The notes under the pieces: model-generated | What the model was told of the DNA's origin: nothing | The model's database searches: none | Seen by the model: only the letters and a program-made list of their open reading frames with translations | In this document: piece after piece, positions 26,160 to 38,040 of the stretch | How positions within the stretch are numbered: position 1 is the stretch's first letter | Layout of the letters: each line of letters starts with the position of its first letter | Source of the DNA: Bilabrum cf. latius | Lineage: Eukaryota; Bigyra: Bicosoecida; Bigyra; Bicosoecida | Direction: 5' to 3' | Length of the DNA: 49,171 nucleotides | Assembly (NCBI GenBank): GCA_965178125.1 | Contig: CBCXTV010000009.1 | Coordinates: forward strand, 1-49,171 | Translations under genes and position numbers: made by a program

Positions 26160-27052
26160 TCCATTTTCCTGGGCCGGAAACGGTCTCAAAACGAGACCCG
26201 CGGTCCTGAAATCGGGGTCGCGGATTCGTCACCTGCCTGCGGCCCCAATTCTGGTCCCCCTTTCCTAGCCCCCGCCTCGCTCCTCCCCTGTGCGTCGCTG
26301 GAGGAAATCCCCTTTTTCCGCGCTTATTTCCTTTCCCACCCTCCGTGCTGTTTTTTTTCCAAATCTCGTTCTGTTTGCTCCCGCACGGGTTCTCGCCGTC
26401 ACATTCTTAAGGCATGGGATGTGTTTCGTTCGCATGATGGGCCTGATTCTGCGACGGTGTGATGGGACGTTCCAGGGCGTGTTGCACGCGTATGAGGTTG
26501 GATCATTGCAACCGTAATCATGTCGTGCGGGCTAACGTGAGCCAAGTTTGGGAATCTCCGTACGCACACAGCCCACACAAGCGCCGACGTGATCGCAAGC
26601 CTGTCTCATATTTTCTTGTTGCGAGTCGGCGATCGGTAACGCGTGCGTTCCACCGAGAGTCGCTGACAGGGAGGACAGTTCTCGGGGATATTCGGCGGTG
26701 TGATGATGGATGTTGCATCCAACGCATGAACGATTTTGCCTCCATGTCGCACATGTCGTCATATAATCGTTGACAGAATCATGTTGTTGCATAGTGTGTC
26801 AACATGTACGAGCCTATGTAGGTCCGCCTTGGGATTGTGAGTGATTTGTCGTTACCGCATGACGTGTTCTACGCATATTTCTTTTGCTCGCCCTCCCTTC
26901 CCATCGTCTGTACTTCCCGCATTTTCGCTGTTTTGAACCTTCTCCCGCTGTTTTTGGACCCCCTTGCTTCTTTGCTATGTAAGTTTGGTCTCCGATTCAT
27001 GCGCATGAATGGCAGGTTCTGAGACCGCGGGGCGAAGCACGGATTAGGGGAC

Positions 27053-27637
27053 ATGCTGATATGGGGCTGTCGCGTTTCACTTTGCGAGCGACGTAAAACA
27101 CGGTTCGAAGTTCGTATGTGGAAATTTTTGGATGTTGATGCAACCGAGCTTGTGGGAATTCGGTTCCGCGCATTTACTCGTTTTTACGTGCGCGCTCATA
27201 CATGGCTTTCAGGAAAGTCCCGTCTGTGCGCATGCGTTGTCGCCAACATGGCGAGCGATACCCACGCGCGTTGGGTCACAGACGTTCTGGAGCGGCAAGT
27301 CGGCGCCCAGAGTGGTGCCCTTGCTGTCGATTCCGTGACATGTTTCGGCGAGCGGCAGAACGATGGAAGCACCTGATTGGTGGTGCGAACAACGTGGCGT
27401 GTGATCGTCGAGCGCCCGCCAGGTTTGCTCACGTTGCATGCGTGCATCACCGGCGCGGAGTTTCTCCCCCTTGCGGCAGGACGGGCCGCAGATGGCACCG
27501 TCCTCCCGTTTGGCGAGTTGTGGAACGACGACCGCCGCACTGGCGAGGCGCGGCGCACGGCGCGCCGCAGCGCGGAGTCGACCGGCGGTCGATCGCGCTC
27601 ACCCCCGGCGTCTGCGTGGCAGCGTCGCGGCGGCTGA
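27053..27637 (+). pseudogene. Frame X, interrupted by TGA (U2)
   Basis: Copy of 12403-12987; the same TGA lies at 27374-27376. Confidence 0.35.
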
Positions 27638-27655
27638 TGCGGTGCGTGATCGCGT

Positions 27656-27685
27656 CGAACTAAACGAGCCTTTCGCCGTGGTTCG
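27656..27685 (+). repeat. Conserved-loop hairpin H5 (U2)
   Basis: Identical to 13006-13035. Confidence 0.75.
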
Positions 27686-27881
27686 GCGTCATGTCCACAG
27701 GATCGGGCGCGCGAGCGCGCGCTTTGGCGTGGATGCCGTCGTCGCCTTCGCCACTTCTGCAGTGGGTCGCTGTTCGACTCGAGAAAGATGCACATTGTCA
27801 TTTCATGCATATGAGCGTTGAAATTTCCGATTTTCATTTGTTGCGGTGTTTGGCGATTGGTTTTGTTTCACTGCATGATAC

Positions 27882-28403
27882 ATGTCGGAGATGCTGGTGT
27901 ATGCGAAGGATGCAGATTGCACATATTCATGTCGAGACATAACATGTGCCGACGTATGTGAGCGATGCGGAATCCATGTCCGCGCGCGCTCATCGCGTCA
28001 TTTCTTTGCTGGGGTGGATTCCGTCCGGGGCCGCGCGCGTGTTCGCACAGCGACGCCGAAGAGGCGGAAGCGTCAGCCCGACGAGGGCATCGGCGGCACA
28101 TGGTTGCCGGTCCGCGCGGCGCACGCGACGGAGCTCTAGCGCAGCGGGGAGGCCGCGCTGCAGGCGCGTCGCGGGGCGCCGACATCGACCGGGAGTTGCG
28201 CCGCAGGGAGCAGAGTAAGCATGAGCGGTAGTCTCGTCATCGATTTCGATGACGTCCTTGTCGATGCCGGATTGTGAGCGCGTAATGAGATCGGGCATCC
28301 CATGCGCAACAGAAGTACCTATGCGGATTTCGAGCCGCAGAGTTTCGTCCACATCCAGAACGGTCGGCCAGTCGTGGTGCTCCATGAAGCAATCGTTGCA
28401 TGA
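27882..28403 (+). pseudogene. Frame Y, Cys-rich, two in-frame stops (U2)
   Basis: Copy of 13232-13753, with the same TAG and TGA. Confidence 0.4.
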
Positions 28404-28520
28404 CACGCATTCTTTTGTGCCGAGCATTGGGTGTTACGCAATTTCGAGGAGCTGTGAGTGTGGCATAATTTCTCGAGACAGGACATGTTGGTCAATGCAC
28501 GAGTTCTTGCAATTGTGAAC

Positions 28521-28580
28521 CGGGGAACGAGCCCTTCGCCGCCCCGTCCCATGCCGGGACACGAGCCTGTCGCCGTCCCG
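28521..28580 (+). repeat. Conserved-loop hairpins H6 and H7 (U2)
   Basis: H6 at 28521-28546 and H7 at 28555-28580, identical to the U1 pair. Confidence 0.75.
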
Positions 28581-28816
28581 TGCATAAGCTCGTCACATGT
28601 CCTCATTGGCTTTGTGAGCAATCCGACCATTTTTTATTCCGGAGGCTGATTGTCACACACTTCGGCGCCGACCCAAACGACGCCGGGACATACCTGGTGG
28701 AGAAGCTGTTGCCGCTGCAATCACTGGTTTGCATTGCGCGGACGACCGCGCTGCAACCAGGATGCGATCAGTCGACGACAGTGCGAAGCTGGTGGGAGAA
28801 TGGTAGGACGCATTAA
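28580..28816 (+). CDS. Frame Z, small conserved ORF or exon (U2)
   Basis: Copy of 13930-14166. Confidence 0.4.
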   Translation: MHKLVTCPHWLCEQSDHFLFRRLIVTHFGADPNDAGTYLVEKLLPLQSLVCIARTTALQPGCDQSTTVRSWWENGRTH

Positions 28817-28923
28817 AAAAGCATGGAGTTATCACAGTGCGGATCGTGCTTGGTATCAGCATTCGATGTATCGCCGACAAAAGTCGTGCTAACGGTGGCA
28901 TATACGCGTAATACCCCATTCAT

Positions 28924-28952
28924 CCGCCCGCCCGCCCGCCCGCCCGCCCGCA
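28924..28952. repeat. Short CCCG array 4 (U2)
   Basis: Copy of 14274-14302. Confidence 0.8.
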
Positions 28953-29055
28953 CAAGGGGGAGCCGACATTTTCTGCCGCCATTGAGAAAGCGCGGATGGA
29001 AATGGTGCGCCTGGGTCTGGCATGAATTGAGGATATAGACGCTTGCGAGACTCAC

Positions 29056-29339
29056 CTTGTTGGCAGCCCCTGACGGCACCGATGACAAACATACAAAGAT
29101 GCCTGGCGTTTTGGATTGGCTGATCATGGCGAGGAGTTCCGAGTACATTTGTTGTAGATGTAATGTTGATGATAGCTTACCATCCACCAGCACTTTTTCA
29201 CATGCTGCGCCCGCTGCTGCCACCACCCGCTCGGCCGCCGCTGTAGCCTCAATCACCAGTGTTGGGTCAAAACCAAGGAAAGTCTCGAACAGGAATTCCT
29301 CGGAGGTGCGCGTTCTCAATTTCGCGTTCCCGCACAGCG
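29056..29339 (-). CDS. Minus-strand candidate exon across the U2/U3 join
   Basis: Same exon as 14406-14689, with the same AAG|GTGAGT donor. One silent-looking T to C change lies near 29240. Confidence 0.4.
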
Positions 29340-29692
29340 CTGGAAAATTCCAGCGGATTTGATTGAAAGTGACGGTGGGCTGGCGAGACGGAGTTGTAGT
29401 ACCGCTCTCGGCGATTGCAGCTCGATCTCGCCGAATCTAACGCCGCGGCGTAGAAGAACGGGTGTGGCAAGCGAGGCCGTACGCTCGATGATATCATTCA
29501 TTCTGCATCGGCCAGCCACATCCGCACGTATCCCCGAAAAGGTTTCGCTCCGGCGCATGGACACCGAATCCGCCTTGCTCCGTGGAACGTGCCCGCGTCA
29601 CATCTTCGCGGTCCGCGCGCCATTCCCAGCTCTTCCTATCGTCCGCGCTCAGCCTCGATCAAGAGGCCGGGCCTCGCAGAGAGATCGCGGCC

Positions 29693-30232
29693 GGATTTCG
29701 GTGGCTGCGGCGGCATGGATTTCGGTGGCAGCGGCATGGATTTCGATGGCGGCGGCATGGATTTCGGAGGCGGCGCCGGCATGGATTTCGGTGGCGGCGG
29801 CATGGATTTCGATAGCTGCGGCGGCATGGATTTCGGTGGCGGCGGTATGCATTTCGGTGGCGGCGTCGGCGTCGGGCCTTCTACACCAGCGGCATATGCT
29901 TCCGTTGGCAGCGCGCCGTCGGCATCTCTCTGTGTGGCAGGGATCGGGTGTCTCTCTGTGTGGCAGGGTCCACGTGGCGTAGCGGTTGCAGAGGAAGCTG
30001 ATCGGCATCTTCAGCTCCGCGTGGCGCCGCGCACGCCCGGCACGGATGTCGATGGCGGCGGCGGCATGGATTTCGGTGGCGGCGGCATGAATTTCGATGC
30101 TGGCGGCGGGATGGATTTCGATGGCGGCGGCGGCAAAGATTTCGGTGGCGACGGCATGGATTTCGATGGCAGCGGCATGGATTTCGATGGCGGCGGCGGC
30201 ATGGATTTCGATAGCGCCGGCATGGATTTCTC
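29693..30232. repeat. Minisatellites A and B (U3)
   Basis: Copies of 396-573 and 751-934. Confidence 0.85.
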
Positions 30233-31740
30233 CAGGGTCTCGACGATGTCCGGGTCCGCTTCGCCCAATGTGCTTTCGCTGGCAGCGCGCTGTCGGCATC
30301 TCTCTGTGTGGCAAGGGTCAGGCGTCTCTCTGTGTGGCAGGGGTCCAGGTGGCGTAGCGGTTGCAAAGGAAGCTGATCGGCACCCTAAGCTCCACGTGGC
30401 GCCGCGCACGCCTAGTACACCAGCTCGTGTTGGGCCAGGTGGCACCGCGTCCTTTCTGGGACCTTGTTGACTTTGACGCTCCAGTCGCAGCAGCCCGCGG
30501 TCCGCCATTCCCAGCTTTTCCTATCGCAAGGACCACAGGGCGAGCGCTTCGCCGGCCCCATCTGGAGGCCCATCCTGGGTCACTGACTACCGCCAAATGC
30601 CACGATCGCCGGATTCCGCATGGGCCGACCCGGGTGGATCGGGAGACGGAGCGCTTCGCTTGTCGGTCCGAGGCAAGGCCTCACCTCCAGGTGTACATCA
30701 GTCTTGCTCTCATGGGACCGCGGCGCTTGAAAGGGGCCCCGGTCGCGACCCTTTTCGAGGCCCGTCCCCGGTTCCTTTTTTGGGGCCCTCGAGGACCCCA
30801 CAGTAGCGTGACACAAAGCGCCCTTGGGCGGGCTTGTTTTCGGGGCCAGATTTGGGTCCCGAAAGGTGTGCTCGAAAGAGGGGATCGTCAACAGTTCGTA
30901 GGGACGCTTCGCGGGCCGGGTTTTGGCCCCGAAAGGGGTGCTCGAAAAGGGGACGCCAACAGGTCGTGGGACCTACCATTCACCAGTGCGCTTTTTTTCC
31001 ACCTGCTCTCCGCGTCACTCGGTTCACGTATACTACCTAAACGAGGCGGAATTCCGACTCGTCGGAGGGCGCCGTAGAGCTCGCCGGTCAAGCGTCAACC
31101 CGTGTGTGACCAGCGTAGGGGCGATCCAAGTGAGCCCGCTGTGCGAGGTATTCCTGGATCGCTGTTCGAAAGAGCTTTCGGAGCCCGCCTTGAGAGCTCA
31201 AGTGGTCCGTCCGCCTCTAGACGCGCCGCGGAAAGTCGTACAGAAGTAGAATGACCGCGAGCATGCCGGCCGGCGTGGCTCACTGACTGCCCTCGGCGGC
31301 CGCCGGGTGAACTTGAACATTTCGCAGAACACTTTCTGCTTGGTGTTCCCGAGCTCGGCGATGACGTTGTATTATATGGGCCAGCTGCGGGAATGCTGGG
31401 GAGGCCAGCATCAGTGGGTGGCGAGGAAGACCAATTCCTTCCGGTGGGCAGAGGGGTCCAAGTGCCGAAAGCGACGTTCCTTCTTGCCTTGCAGGGGTTC
31501 CATGGCCAGTCGACCGGGGCCGTAACTGTGAACGGCGCCTGGCTCGGCCACGTCTTTCTATTCTCGGAGCTCAGCCTCGATCAGGAGGCCGGGCCTCCTA
31601 GGGTGACAGCAGCCGCGCGAGTCCTCCTCCACTGGAGCCGGCATGGTGGCCTCCAGCAATCGCTCCCAGATCAAGCCGTGCGGCGCCGGAGGCATGTGTC
31701 CAACGCGCATGCCTGCTCCACCAGCGGCATGTGTGGCGCG

Positions 31741-31834
31741 AGCATGGATTTCGGTGGTGGCGGCGGCATGGATTTCGGTGGCGGCGGCGGCATGGATTTC
31801 GGTGGCAGCGGCATGGATTTCGATGGCGGCGGCC
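31741..31834. repeat. Minisatellite C (U3)
   Basis: Copy of 2444-2537. Confidence 0.8.
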
Positions 31835-31865
31835 GAGGAAGGACCATCGCGACTCTATCTTCAGC

Positions 31866-31891
31866 CGGGAAACGAGCCTTCAGCCGTCCCG
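31866..31891 (+). repeat. Conserved-loop hairpin H1 (U3)
   Basis: Identical to 2569-2594. Confidence 0.7.
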
Positions 31892-31967
31892 CGCATGAAG
31901 TGGTCTCATGTCGTCAGTATCTCCGTTCCGCAATCAAGCGTTCCTTATGTTTGGGGGTAAGCGTGTT

Positions 31968-32320
31968 CGCCCGCGCGCACCCGCCCGCCCGCCCGCCCGC
32001 GCCCACACGCCCGCCCGCGCCGACCCGCCCGCCCACCCGCGACCGACCACCCACCCGCAAGTCCCAGCCCGCCCGCCCGCCCGCGCCCGGCCGCCCGCCC
32101 GCCCGTCCGCCCGCCCGCCCGCCCGCCCGCCCGCGCAGGCGACCGCCCGCCCGTCCGGGCGCCCGCCCGCCCACCCGAGCGAACGCCCGCCCGCCCGCCG
32201 TCCCGCGCGCCCGCGCACCCGCCCGCCCGCCCGCCCGGCCGCCCGCTCGCCCCCCCGCACGACCGCCCGCCCGCCCGCCCGCCCGCCCGCCCGCCCACCC
32301 GCCTGCCCGCCCGCCCGCCC
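31968..32320. repeat. CCCG-rich array 1 (U3)
   Basis: Copy of 2668-3027, a few bases shorter. Confidence 0.9.
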
Positions 32321-32369
32321 ACTGGTGACATTGGCGAAACGACAGTTTCGCTGTGCCCATCTCCACCAT

Positions 32370-32411
32370 ATCGAAATGATGAAACGAGCCCGTCGCCGTC
32401 TTCATTTCGAT
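32370..32411 (+). repeat. Conserved-loop hairpin H2 (U3)
   Basis: Same stem and loop as 3077-3118. Confidence 0.8.
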
Positions 32412-32751
32412 CCCAGCATGATCGCAGAATCGCTCAGACATAATCGCTCCGGCACGCAATTACGGGAAAATGAAATCACCCGCAGGTCTACCGCGCACGG
32501 CAGGAGCGTGCGGATATCTGCACACGAACCACCGACCGAGTAACGACAGCACAAAAGTGCGCGCGACACACCGATACCCTTCACCAACGCACGGGCGCAT
32601 GTTCGGGAATGGGGCTCAGGATCGAGCGCACTGTCGGAAATGGGACTTGACATGAAGCTTCCCATCAGTGGCTCGCCCCCGCATTGCTCTCGGCTCGAGA
32701 CACATATTAATATGCCTGTGTACGATCGAATCGTACCACCACACTCGGGCC

Positions 32752-33324
32752 ATGGAAGCGACAATCGCGTCGCTCGCGAACGCGACGCGGGCGCTTCAGC
32801 AGGCAGTTCGGCGTGCCAGAGAGCAACACCGGCGGCAAACAGCTCGCATAGCACAACTGGAAAGACACGCCCGATTTTTGGCGGTCTTCGTTGACGTCGT
32901 CACCGCAGAGGCTTATCTGCGCCAAAAATGGCGGAATGCACCGGCTCCGGCTCTTGACGACGCGATCGCAAGTCTTCGTGCATGGCACGCTCCTCTTACG
33001 GAAGACGGTGTGCTCCGAGAGCAACAACGTCCATGGAGGTCAGAGCGTCTACAAGCGGCCACGATGACATCGCGGTTCTTGCGAGAACATGATCTGCACA
33101 GGTGGGTTCACGAGCAGAACTACGCCAATACACTCGCACCGACGACGAACGTTTCCTCGACATTACGCAGGCTCACGAGTACCGATCCGCGGGAGCCGGA
33201 CCCGAGGCATCTAGAAAAAGACAAAGCATCCGACAGTGGTGCCGGCGTTGGCGACGACGCTGGCAGGTGTCGCTCGGAACCGGGCTTCGACTCGATGCAG
33301 AATGTGTGGATCGACGACGCCTAA
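32752..33324 (+). CDS. Transposase N-terminal part, frameshifted (U3)
   Basis: 190 codons, the same frame and lesion as 3459-4031. Confidence 0.45.
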   Translation: MEATIASLANATRALQQAVRRAREQHRRQTARIAQLERHARFLAVFVDVVTAEAYLRQKWRNAPAPALDDAIASLRAWHAPLTEDGVLREQQRPWRSERLQAATMTSRFLREHDLHRWVHEQNYANTLAPTTNVSSTLRRLTSTDPREPDPRHLEKDKASDSGAGVGDDAGRCRSEPGFDSMQNVWIDDA

Positions 33325-33341
33325 AGGCCACCGGACAGTGG

Positions 33342-33508
33342 CAAAAACACATCCGACGTTTCACGAAGAAAACCCAAAACGGGGCCATATAGCGGCCCTG
33401 GTTTCGGGGTCCGCACATATAGAACAAATACACTCTGGGCCCGGAAAACGCCCCCAAATTTGAGTAAAAAACCGGCTCAAAACGAATTTCGCGGCACGCG
33501 CGGTGTGG
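33342..33508. other. 167-base insertion or intron in the transposase (U3)
   Basis: Copy of 4049-4215. Confidence 0.5.
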
Positions 33509-34204
33509 AAATGGTGCAACTTCTTGCGGGCCTTCGCGCCGCCGGACAAGTGCCCGGTCCACGTGAACATGGACGAAACAAGCATCCGACTCACCGCAGT
33601 TTCACAGGCAGGTTTTCTTGTGGAAGAAGCCCGACGCCGAGTTCGCGCAGCGGGAGGCTTGCGTCAACCGACTCCGAAGCGTGAGATGCGGAGCATGATC
33701 ACACAGATCATCTTCATCGCCAACAACAGCGACATCCAACCCCACTTGCCGACCATATTCCTCTTCTCAGACCGCATTGTGAGTCGCGAGCAATTTGACG
33801 CCCTCCGCCGCGCGCTCCCTCCGAATGTGCTTCTCTTACGAGGCGCAAAGGGGGGGATGACCACCAAATTAATGTGTTGCACGCTGCGCGTGCTCGCCGA
33901 TGCCCTCCATGCGTTCCGAGACACGCATCACTTTACTCTTAGCGCGGACACGTATCGAGCTCACCTGGGTCGCGCCGTATGGCATACGGCAAGTCGACTC
34001 AATTTCCACTACCATCTAATCCCCGCGAAAATGACGTGGGCGCTCCAGCCTTGCGACACGCACATCTTCGCGATTTACAAGCGCGCCATTGAACATGAAT
34101 ATCAGCTCCGCATCGCGCACGCGTTACCGCGCGAGCGATGGCCACATGCGCTTTTCCACGCCGTGCTCGCGGCATTCGATCGTGTCATACGGCGACGCAC
34201 GTGA
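33503..34204 (+). CDS. DDE endonuclease domain (U3)
   Basis: Same protein as 4210-4911, with the same terminating TGA. Confidence 0.65.
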   Translation: MWKWCNFLRAFAPPDKCPVHVNMDETSIRLTAVSQAGFLVEEARRRVRAAGGLRQPTPKREMRSMITQIIFIANNSDIQPHLPTIFLFSDRIVSREQFDALRRALPPNVLLLRGAKGGMTTKLMCCTLRVLADALHAFRDTHHFTLSADTYRAHLGRAVWHTASRLNFHYHLIPAKMTWALQPCDTHIFAIYKRAIEHEYQLRIAHALPRERWPHALFHAVLAAFDRVIRRRT

Positions 34205-34243
34205 GATCAAACATTCCATAGCAATGGGCTTGAGGGCTCGCAA

Positions 34244-34537
34244 ATGAGTGTGTCAAAACGCGTTCTCAGTTTACTGCAGTGGCAAACAGTGCCCGAGGAT
34301 GTGCATGAGTGGCCATCGTTCCATGAAATACAAAGTGTCTTCCCGGATCGTAGCGTTGTCGACATCGATGCTGCTTTCGCCACTCTGCTGCATGGCCCGC
34401 GAATGCATAACATTCCACGCGCGCATCGCATGACATACCGACGTCGGGCTGAGCGTTCTCCTATTGCCACCCGACGCGCGGCAGCGACGACGGCGTCAGC
34501 CGAGTTAGTTCCAGAACCCAGCACACCGGCGCCATGA
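34244..34537 (+). CDS. Transposase C-terminal tail (U3)
   Basis: Same as 4951-5244, without the U2 insertion. Confidence 0.45.
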   Translation: MSVSKRVLSLLQWQTVPEDVHEWPSFHEIQSVFPDRSVVDIDAAFATLLHGPRMHNIPRAHRMTYRRRAERSPIATRRAAATTASAELVPEPSTPAP

Positions 34538-34946
34538 CGACCCAGGACGCCGCCAGCGACGCCGACAGCGATCGCAAAACCGTCTCGCCGCCGCGATCCC
34601 CGGGGAGTGCGCCTGGGGCCACGTCCGTCGATGCCGTCATCGACAAAGGCGAAGAAGCTGTGATGGTCACAGCAGAAACGCAGAGGTAGAAGCGGTGCCG
34701 GCAAAGTGGGAGGCGTCGGACCGACCAAAGCCTCCGGCAGCGGTAAGGAACTCTGAGACTTTGCTCGAGTAGATCGACCGCATGAGAGCGGAAAAAAACA
34801 AAGCGCGCGACCTGAAGAAGCAGGTCGCGAAGAACCTCAAAAACGCAGAAAGGAGAAAGGCGAAACTGAAGCGTAAGGGGCGTGAATTGAACGACGAGTA
34901 TCTCATCGCAGTGCTGAAGATGCGACAGAATCCTCCGCAGGCGTGA
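34534..34946 (+). pseudogene. Lysine-rich second ORF, broken (U3)
   Basis: ATG 34534 reads 51 codons to TAG 34687-34689 as in U1. The C-terminal basic half is open separately. Confidence 0.4.
34782..34946 (+). CDS. Short basic coiled-coil ORF (U3)
   Basis: 54 codons, identical to 20142-20306; the A run again has seven A. Confidence 0.35.
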   Translation: MRAEKNKARDLKKQVAKNLKNAERRKAKLKRKGRELNDEYLIAVLKMRQNPPQA

Positions 34947-35306
34947 TCCAGCCGTCAGCAAACGCAGTCTCCTCGACGGCTGTCAAGGCTCGTACAGCGA
35001 AAACCAAAGCCAATAAGAGTTGAACGAGCGCCGCTCAGAGAGCACCCGTATTGTCAGCAGGAAGCACACACATTCCCATCAGTCGAAGCACACCGCACAC
35101 GAACTGACGCAGGAAAAAAAGCCAACATAGAGGCAAAGAAAATACAAAATGTCTCCTACCCATGCCCAAAATGAACTCGAAATACGGCAAAAAAATCTCA
35201 ACATACAGTTTAAACACCACGATGAACGAAGAATAAAAGCACAAAAACCTTCAAAGAAGCGCGTTTTTTTCGAAAATCAGTTCTCGAAGGGAATGCCAAA
35301 ACACTC

Positions 35307-35489
35307 GAAAAAAAGCGGTGTCACCGCCGACCCCTCTTTTTTTGAGGTATACCGAGAAAGAAGGCCATTTTACTCGAAAAAAACCATGGTGCCACCAAAG
35401 CGGTGCCACCGCCCTATTAATATTTTTTAAGGGCCGAGAATGGTGACACCGCTTTTTCTCGAGTAAAAAAAGAGGGCGGTGACACCACC
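35307..35489. promoter_or_regulatory. GGTGNCACC palindrome cluster (U3)
   Basis: Copy of 6011-6197. The first site is at 35317-35325 and the last at 35478-35486. Confidence 0.55.
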
Positions 35490-36225
35490 TTTGGGGGCCA
35501 AAAAGAGCGAAAAGAGGGGTCGCCAAGAGGCCTTTGCCGGCCTTTGCGGAAGGACCTGCGTCGGCTTCACCTCATTGCAAGGGTTCCCGCGCAAAGTGAG
35601 TGGTACGCATCTGGTGGTGGAAGAGTTGTGTGAAGGAACGTGGTGTGCGAGGGAGATCTTCCGGAGAGGCATATGTGTCGTATGCTGCACACGGACCCTG
35701 AAGATGAGCGACAAAGGCATTCGGGAGAAGAAGCAGTTTTAGTGAGAAGGGTGGGTACGTGTCGGGATAAGGATGCAATCCTAGTGGTGTGCGCGGCGGG
35801 TTAACGCAGGTAATCGGTGGAGGATTGGGAAGTCGTGGTGGGAGGGTGGAGATAGGTGGGACGTCAATGATGGTGGAAGGTGTAATGTGGGCGAGGAGAC
35901 TCGGGTCCGGGTTTGTCGGCGTTCCTGAAACGTCAGGACATGGTGGGACCCAGGCTCTCTTGCGCGGCCGAAGGGTCCCCTCGGGCACGCTTGCCTGGGT
36001 CTGTGGCCGCTATTCTAGTTCCTGAAGACGTGTGCGCGGCGGCTGTCAAGGGCATCCGGGCAGGGTCGTGTGCCGGGCTGCGACGGTTCTGGCAGAAGTA
36101 AAATGGTGTGGCATGGTAAGGTGCGCTGTTGTTTGTGTTTTTGTGCAAGACGTCGGAATCCGATGCTGTTTGGCCTAGTGTTGTGTGTCCCTCGCATTCA
36201 TTGTGTTTCCCTTGTCCCTGTGACG

Positions 36226-37869
36226 ATGAATGTATCGTCATCCGCGCCGTTGTGGGATGACGTGGTTGTCGCGTCGTCGCCCAAGTTGAAGCGCCGGCGT
36301 ATGTCTGCGAAGGGTGTCCTGGCGTCGTCATACATCGACGTCAAGCAAACTCCGTCCATGTCGTCTTCTTCCTCTGGAGCTGCGGTCTCAACTGATAGTT
36401 CCGCTCAGGAGCCTTGTGCCCAGTGGAAGGTTTTAGCCGCGTCCTTGGGCGACATTCCGACGGTGCAGAGCATGCAGAACCGGACCGTCAAGCAGCGTCG
36501 GGACTTTCTGAAAGGTCGGACACGTCTGTTTCTATGGCGAGCCGTAGAGAGAGGTTTGGAGATGCCCGCGGTGCTGCAGGGGACGTCCCTGACGAGTGCG
36601 AAGTCTTTCTGTGAATTTCGTGCCAAGTTTGGTGCATTGTCTTTGGAAGCGAAGAAGACCGTGTCGCAGTTGTATTTGACGGCGGCCAACATAGACCGCG
36701 ATTCAGTCGCCGATCTCCTGATTCCTGACAATGAGACTCGTGGCCCGCGCTGTAGGACCTTTCTGACCTTCACTTCCGCAGAATGGTTTTTTGCGGATGC
36801 GGAGGTGCGTGCGTGCGCATGCGTTGACGACGCTGCGCTTTTGCTCATGCGTCGTGCCGACGTTGTGCGTCTGTGGCACGAGTTTGTTTCTTATGCGCGC
36901 GCGCTTGGCGTGTTCATTGGAGCAACGCACCGGGCCATCTGTGCGGAGATATGTCCGCGGACCTTTCACCGACAGCGGAGCGCTCAAGTGCATTTTCACG
37001 TGTGCTTTCTCCGAGGTGCAGTGCCTGGTTTCCTTCGCGTGGTCAGTCACGGGGAAACGTCGTTTCGTGGCGTTTTCCCGTATATGCGACTTCCCGAATG
37101 TTTTGAGGGCCTGTCGCGCAACGGCGTCGGCGAGTGGTTTCCATACTTTTACTGCTGTGTCAAGAAAGTCGGTCATCTGTGGACCGATTTCAACCGGCAG
37201 CCGTTCCGCGATTATCCTGTGCACGCGCCATGGGTCATGCAGCTGGCCCAGAGCGAAAAGCTGTCGACGGACGCGGCGCGTGTGCTTCTTGAGCGCGTTG
37301 GCATCGGTGCGACTCGGTATCTAGCCCACCTTGATCTCATGGACCGGGCGCGTGCGTGCGAACGGGTGGAAGCGTACCGCTTCGCGTTGCGACGTCGCGC
37401 GTGGAGAAGCGTGCCGGACGTCAAGGGTTGGCTCCGTCAGTACGGCGTTTTAATGGAACGGTACCGCTTTCTAGTCTTGGACGGTCCAACGGGCACCGGA
37501 AAAACCTCGTTCGCGCGGACGTTACAGCCGGAACGGATGTGTGTGTTCGAAGTGAATTGTTCGGGCGACACGTTTGCGTCACTAGAAGATTTCGTTTGGG
37601 AACGGGACGGGTTGATGTTGTTCGAAGACATCAGTCCCGCGATCGTTGTGGCGCAGCGGAAGCTCTTCCAGGCGTCGATGGCCCGTGTACGGCTTACAAG
37701 TTCGTCGTACCATGGGTATCAGTATGAAGTTTTCGCCCATGGAACACGCATGGTGTGCACGTCGAATCATTGGGACACGGGTCTCCAAGCGTTGTCCGAT
37801 GAGGACCGCGTGTGGATTCTTGGCAACCAGATATACGTGTCGGTAAAAGACCCGTTGTGGATGGAGTGA
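36226..37869 (+). CDS. Rep-like HUH-SF3 initiator (U3)
   Basis: 547 codons, protein identical to the U1 and U2 copies. Three intact copies within 31 kb imply multi-copy dosage if they are expressed. Confidence 0.75.
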   Translation: MNVSSSAPLWDDVVVASSPKLKRRRMSAKGVLASSYIDVKQTPSMSSSSSGAAVSTDSSAQEPCAQWKVLAASLGDIPTVQSMQNRTVKQRRDFLKGRTRLFLWRAVERGLEMPAVLQGTSLTSAKSFCEFRAKFGALSLEAKKTVSQLYLTAANIDRDSVADLLIPDNETRGPRCRTFLTFTSAEWFFADAEVRACACVDDAALLLMRRADVVRLWHEFVSYARALGVFIGATHRAICAEICPRTFHRQRSAQVHFHVCFLRGAVPGFLRVVSHGETSFRGVFPYMRLPECFEGLSRNGVGEWFPYFYCCVKKVGHLWTDFNRQPFRDYPVHAPWVMQLAQSEKLSTDAARVLLERVGIGATRYLAHLDLMDRARACERVEAYRFALRRRAWRSVPDVKGWLRQYGVLMERYRFLVLDGPTGTGKTSFARTLQPERMCVFEVNCSGDTFASLEDFVWERDGLMLFEDISPAIVVAQRKLFQASMARVRLTSSSYHGYQYEVFAHGTRMVCTSNHWDTGLQALSDEDRVWILGNQIYVSVKDPLWME

Positions 37870-37945
37870 CGACAATATGCCTTTCGCATGCAATGAACAG
37901 CATTTCAGTCATGTCTTCAGCAATATGTTGTCGCTCCGTCCACAT

Positions 37946-38040
37946 GCAGGGCAGAATGGGAGCCGGAGTCCCTACCCATCCCATTGCCCTGCGGGTCGGG
38001 CAGAACGGGATCAGGAGTCTCCTACCCATCCCGCTGTCCG
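37946..38040 (+). promoter_or_regulatory. Twin stem-loops after Rep (U3)
   Basis: Identical to 8654-8748; both hairpins intact. Confidence 0.5.

Larger units (their letters stand above)
14648..29297. repeat. Tandem unit U2 (~14.65 kb)
   Basis: Second complete copy. It carries several private differences: one extra T near 18538 that changes the transposase frame, a 9-base in-frame insertion at about 19725-19733, one C missing near 19911, and expanded or contracted tracts near 23608 and 23650. The Rep protein it encodes is identical to that of U1 and U3. Confidence 0.97.
31833..35492 (+). mobile_element. Transposon-like module (U3)
   Basis: Copy of the module at 2536-6200, with approximate edges. 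Confidence 0.5.

Noticed and set aside
1-29297. The repeat joins at 14647/14648 and 29297/29298 as true element ends
   Set aside because: They coincide only with the window start; an open exon and the flanking sequence run across them unchanged.
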